Shown here: one piece after another, positions 4,686 through 5,758 of the stretch
Layout of the letters: every line of letters starts with the position of its first letter
Numbering within the stretch: position 1 is the stretch's first letter
Source: Chloroflexota bacterium
GTDB taxonomy: Bacteria; Chloroflexota; UBA6077
DNA length: 5,758 nucleotides
Assembly: GCA_021788565.1 (NCBI GenBank)
Contig: JAJYKO010000429.1
Coordinates: 1-5,758 of the forward strand
Direction: 5' to 3'
The notes under the pieces: generated by a model
The model's input: the letters and a program-made list of their open reading frames with translations, nothing else
Databases searched by the model: none
What the model was told of the DNA's origin: nothing
Position numbers and translations under genes: made by a program

Positions 4686-5099
4686 CTAAACGGGTTTCGA
4701 CAGGATCTTCCATGAGCCCAACATCACATCCGCCGGTTCTCCGCAATGGTTCTTCTGGAACGGATTAAGGAGCGTATCGCAGACCCATAGAGCGAGATTA
4801 AAACGCCACGCGGGCAGTCCCTTTGTTGGAATAGGAACGGTGTTAACATACCGATGCAGACGCCAGGTCGTCAACCATTCCTTCCATCTCGGAAATTGCA
4901 GACAGAGGATCGTGGCAGGCAGATAGTTCACCAGTGCGTCGCAGACCAGGCCCAGGATCAGAATGGGTGCCGTGACGACCTCGACCGTGGTGAATGCCCA
5001 GCGCGGTTTCGTGCTCATGTACCGCTTGAGTTCCATGATCGAGGCGAACAGTATCTCGGTCACGACCATCAGCCCGATCATCCATAGCACGAAGGTCAT
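4686..5099 (-). CDS. Phage-type membrane protein, unknown function (137 aa)
   Basis: Two hydrophobic regions are clear: about 3-22 (FVLWMIGLMVVTEILFASIM) and about 40-66 (EVVTAPILILGLVCDALVN, then YLPATILCL). After them come an amphipathic, basic stretch (RWKEWLTTWRLHRY, 71-84) and a C-terminal part AWRFNLALWVCDTLLNPF..NHC (97-119). From memory, the layout 'membrane segment, T-x-R-L-x-R, W-R-x-x-L-A-x-x-x-C, LLNPF, HC' is one I associate with conserved phage proteins of unknown function. I cannot name the family with certainty. The ATG at 5099 shares ATGA with the stop of the 82-aa gene, with GAGG 7 nt upstream, so the two are probably translationally coupled. Confidence 0.8.
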   Translation of the reverse strand: MTFVLWMIGLMVVTEILFASIMELKRYMSTKPRWAFTTVEVVTAPILILGLVCDALVNYLPATILCLQFPRWKEWLTTWRLHRYVNTVPIPTKGLPAWRFNLALWVCDTLLNPFQKNHCGEPADVMLGSWKILSKPV

Positions 5100-5344
5100 T
5101 TTGGTGCCTCGGTGAAGTCAACGTAGAAAGTATCGCCCACCTTGAACTGGCCGATCAAGGCCGGATTGGTGATCGACATGGAAAGTTCCGCAGATGGAGT
5201 CCACGTTGCGTAGGTGTTGTTCTCGTCGGAACCATCTTCCGGGTATCCGTCTGACTTGCATACGGCCGAAAAGTACAGCCGCTCGAACTCGGGACTGTTA
5301 GACTCCACGCTAGATACACGCATCTTTGCACGCATTGTAGCCAT
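5096..5344 (-). CDS. Conserved-looking phage protein, unknown function (82 aa)
   Basis: A soluble, beta-rich small protein: MRAKMRVSSVE near the start, a central AVCKSDGYPEDGSDENNTYATWTP (about 27-50), then LSMSITNPALIGQF (54-67) and a C-terminal VGDTFYVDFTEA (69-80). The 'MRAK...V', 'YPEDGSDENNTYATWTP', 'NPAL' and 'FYVDF' blocks recall a small protein widespread in tailed phages of Proteobacteria, usually annotated as hypothetical, so real coding is very likely even though the role is unknown. No membrane segment or signal peptide. The ATG at 5344 has AGGAG (5357-5353) 8 nt upstream. An ATG three codons in is an alternative but is less well spaced. It follows the 34-aa peptide gene after 14 nt. 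Confidence 0.82.
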   Translation of the reverse strand: MATMRAKMRVSSVESNSPEFERLYFSAVCKSDGYPEDGSDENNTYATWTPSAELSMSITNPALIGQFKVGDTFYVDFTEAPK

Positions 5345-5358
5345 TGAACTATCTCCTG

Positions 5359-5463
5359 TTAAAATTCCCCAATCAGCCAGCTAACCAGCCACACGACGGC
5401 GAGGCAAGTCAGCAACACGGCCAGTATCACGGGTGCGAGCGTTATTCCCAGCAGCTTGAGCAT
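5359..5463 (-). CDS. 34-aa hydrophobic membrane peptide
   Basis: A short open frame: ATG at 5463-5461, stop TAA at 5361-5359. The product is almost wholly hydrophobic (MLKLLGITLAPVILAVLLTC, then LAVVWLVSWLIGEF), with one Lys near the N-terminus and one Glu near the C-terminus, so it is a single membrane helix and nothing else. AGGAGG (5473-5468) lies 4 nt before the ATG, slightly close but strong. The stop is 14 nt before the 82-aa start. Strong ribosome binding site, tight spacing and a coherent membrane peptide argue for a real gene. It could be a small accessory of the holin system, or an anchor. No family is recognised. It overlaps the C-terminal third of a doubtful longer frame (5381-5647). 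Confidence 0.72.
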   Translation of the reverse strand: MLKLLGITLAPVILAVLLTCLAVVWLVSWLIGEF

Positions 5464-5647
5464 ATACCCTCCTGACTGTCGCCGTCCTATCCTCGGACCA
5501 TGGGCTAACGAGTGCGTAGCCAGTCCTCCCTAATGCGGCATCTCGGGTGAGCTTGCCGTGGTAAGTCACGGTCATGGCTCCATCTCGGACCATGATCGTG
5601 TGGGTTTCTGCAAACCGTCTCGCGGTCGCGGCCTTGACGCCAGTCAC
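5381..5647 (-). CDS. Doubtful hypothetical ORF (up to 88 aa)
   Basis: A frame opening with GTG at 5647, immediately after the TAG of the incoming gene, and ending in TAG at 5383-5381. The product is mostly basic. Residues 1-61 (HTIMVRDGAMTVTYHGKLTR near 16-35, GYALVSPWSEDR near 43-54) could be a small folded protein, but the last 27 residues are Arg-rich and look like the out-of-frame shadow of the 34-aa membrane peptide. No good ribosome binding site precedes the GTG. Internal ATGs at residues 19 and 25 are alternatives. Its only support is the open frame and its abutment to the upstream stop. The alternative is that 5474-5647 is non-coding or regulatory. Confidence 0.35.
   Translation of the reverse strand: MTGVKAATARRFAETHTIMVRDGAMTVTYHGKLTRDAALGRTGYALVSPWSEDRTATVRRVYAQAAGNNARTRDTGRVADLPRRRVAG
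5492..5594. repeat. 11-bp direct repeat CTCGGACCATG (5492-5502 and 5584-5594)
   Basis: CTCGGACCATG occurs twice in the poorly assigned stretch, 92 bp apart. The second copy overlaps an inverted pair TCATGG (5572-5577) and CCATGA (5590-5595). It could be a protein-binding site or chance. Only this region was checked for it. Confidence 0.3.
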
Positions 5648-5758
5648 CTATTCTACGCCGAGCCCTGTGATGGGGTCGGGTACCGTGACCGCGATAGTAA
5701 AAACCCCGCTGGCAAGCGTAATCGCGGCGGTTGAGTTGCTCGGAGCTGAGGCTCCGTT
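5648..5758 (-). CDS. C-terminal 36 residues of a larger protein, possibly structural; 5' end beyond right edge
   Basis: An open frame enters from the right edge and ends at TAG (5650-5648). The visible sequence is Ser/Thr/Ala/Val-rich and beta-prone (SNSTAAITLASGVFTIAVTV at 7-26), ending in PDPITGLGVE. That is consistent with the end of a tail, fibre, decoration or Ig-like structural protein, and such genes usually sit before lysis genes in these phages, but 36 residues are too few to name it. The neighbouring GTG frame starts directly after its stop. A hairpin-forming CGGAGC-TGAG-GCTCCG lies inside the coding sequence (5741-5756). Confidence 0.6.
   Translation of the reverse strand, partial: NGASAPSNSTAAITLASGVFTIAVTVPDPITGLGVE

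Noticed and set aside
5741..5756. CGGAGC-TGAG-GCTCCG hairpin as a terminator
   Set aside because: It lies inside the incoming coding sequence, has no T-run on the minus strand, and the window ends just after it on the plus strand.

Overview
The window reads as part of a tailed double-stranded DNA phage, or a prophage, of a Gram-negative host. The main evidence is a compact lysis module holding a GH19-type endolysin, an Rz-like inner-membrane spanin with an Rz1-like lipoprotein gene nested inside it, and a two-segment holin-like protein just upstream. A two-component spanin is only needed where there is an outer membrane. Every gene I can support lies on the minus strand, so the region is read from the right edge to the left edge. 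Base composition is moderately GC-rich and the genes overlap or nearly touch, which suggests one or a few polycistronic late transcripts.

Layout in transcription order, right to left: (1) the last 36 codons of a larger gene entering from the right edge (5648-5758), perhaps a structural protein. (2) About 290 bases holding a doubtful 88-codon reading frame and a 34-codon hydrophobic peptide gene (5359-5463) with a good ribosome binding site. (3) An 82-aa soluble protein and a 137-aa membrane protein, both resembling phage proteins of unknown function. (4) A run of small membrane proteins (92, 71 and 76 aa), of which the 76-aa protein is the best holin candidate. (5) Rz with Rz1 embedded in another frame. 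(6) The GH19 endolysin. (7) A class I SAM-dependent methyltransferase. (8) An 87-aa unknown protein. (9) A GT4/GT-B-like glycosyltransferase. (10) A 61-aa unknown protein. (11) A GT2/GT-A glycosyltransferase that runs off the left edge.

The genes fall into two functional blocks. The lysis block follows the usual order of events: the holin permeabilises the inner membrane, the cytoplasmic endolysin reaches and cuts peptidoglycan, and the spanins disrupt the outer membrane. The block after it is a sugar-modification cassette of two glycosyltransferases and a methyltransferase with two small unknown proteins between them. Its target cannot be read from the sequence. Virion glycosylation and alteration of a host surface glycan are both possible. 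Several starts are fixed by Shine-Dalgarno spacing rather than by the longest open frame (71-aa, 76-aa and Rz1 genes). No tRNA, CRISPR array, insertion sequence or convincing rho-independent terminator was seen.
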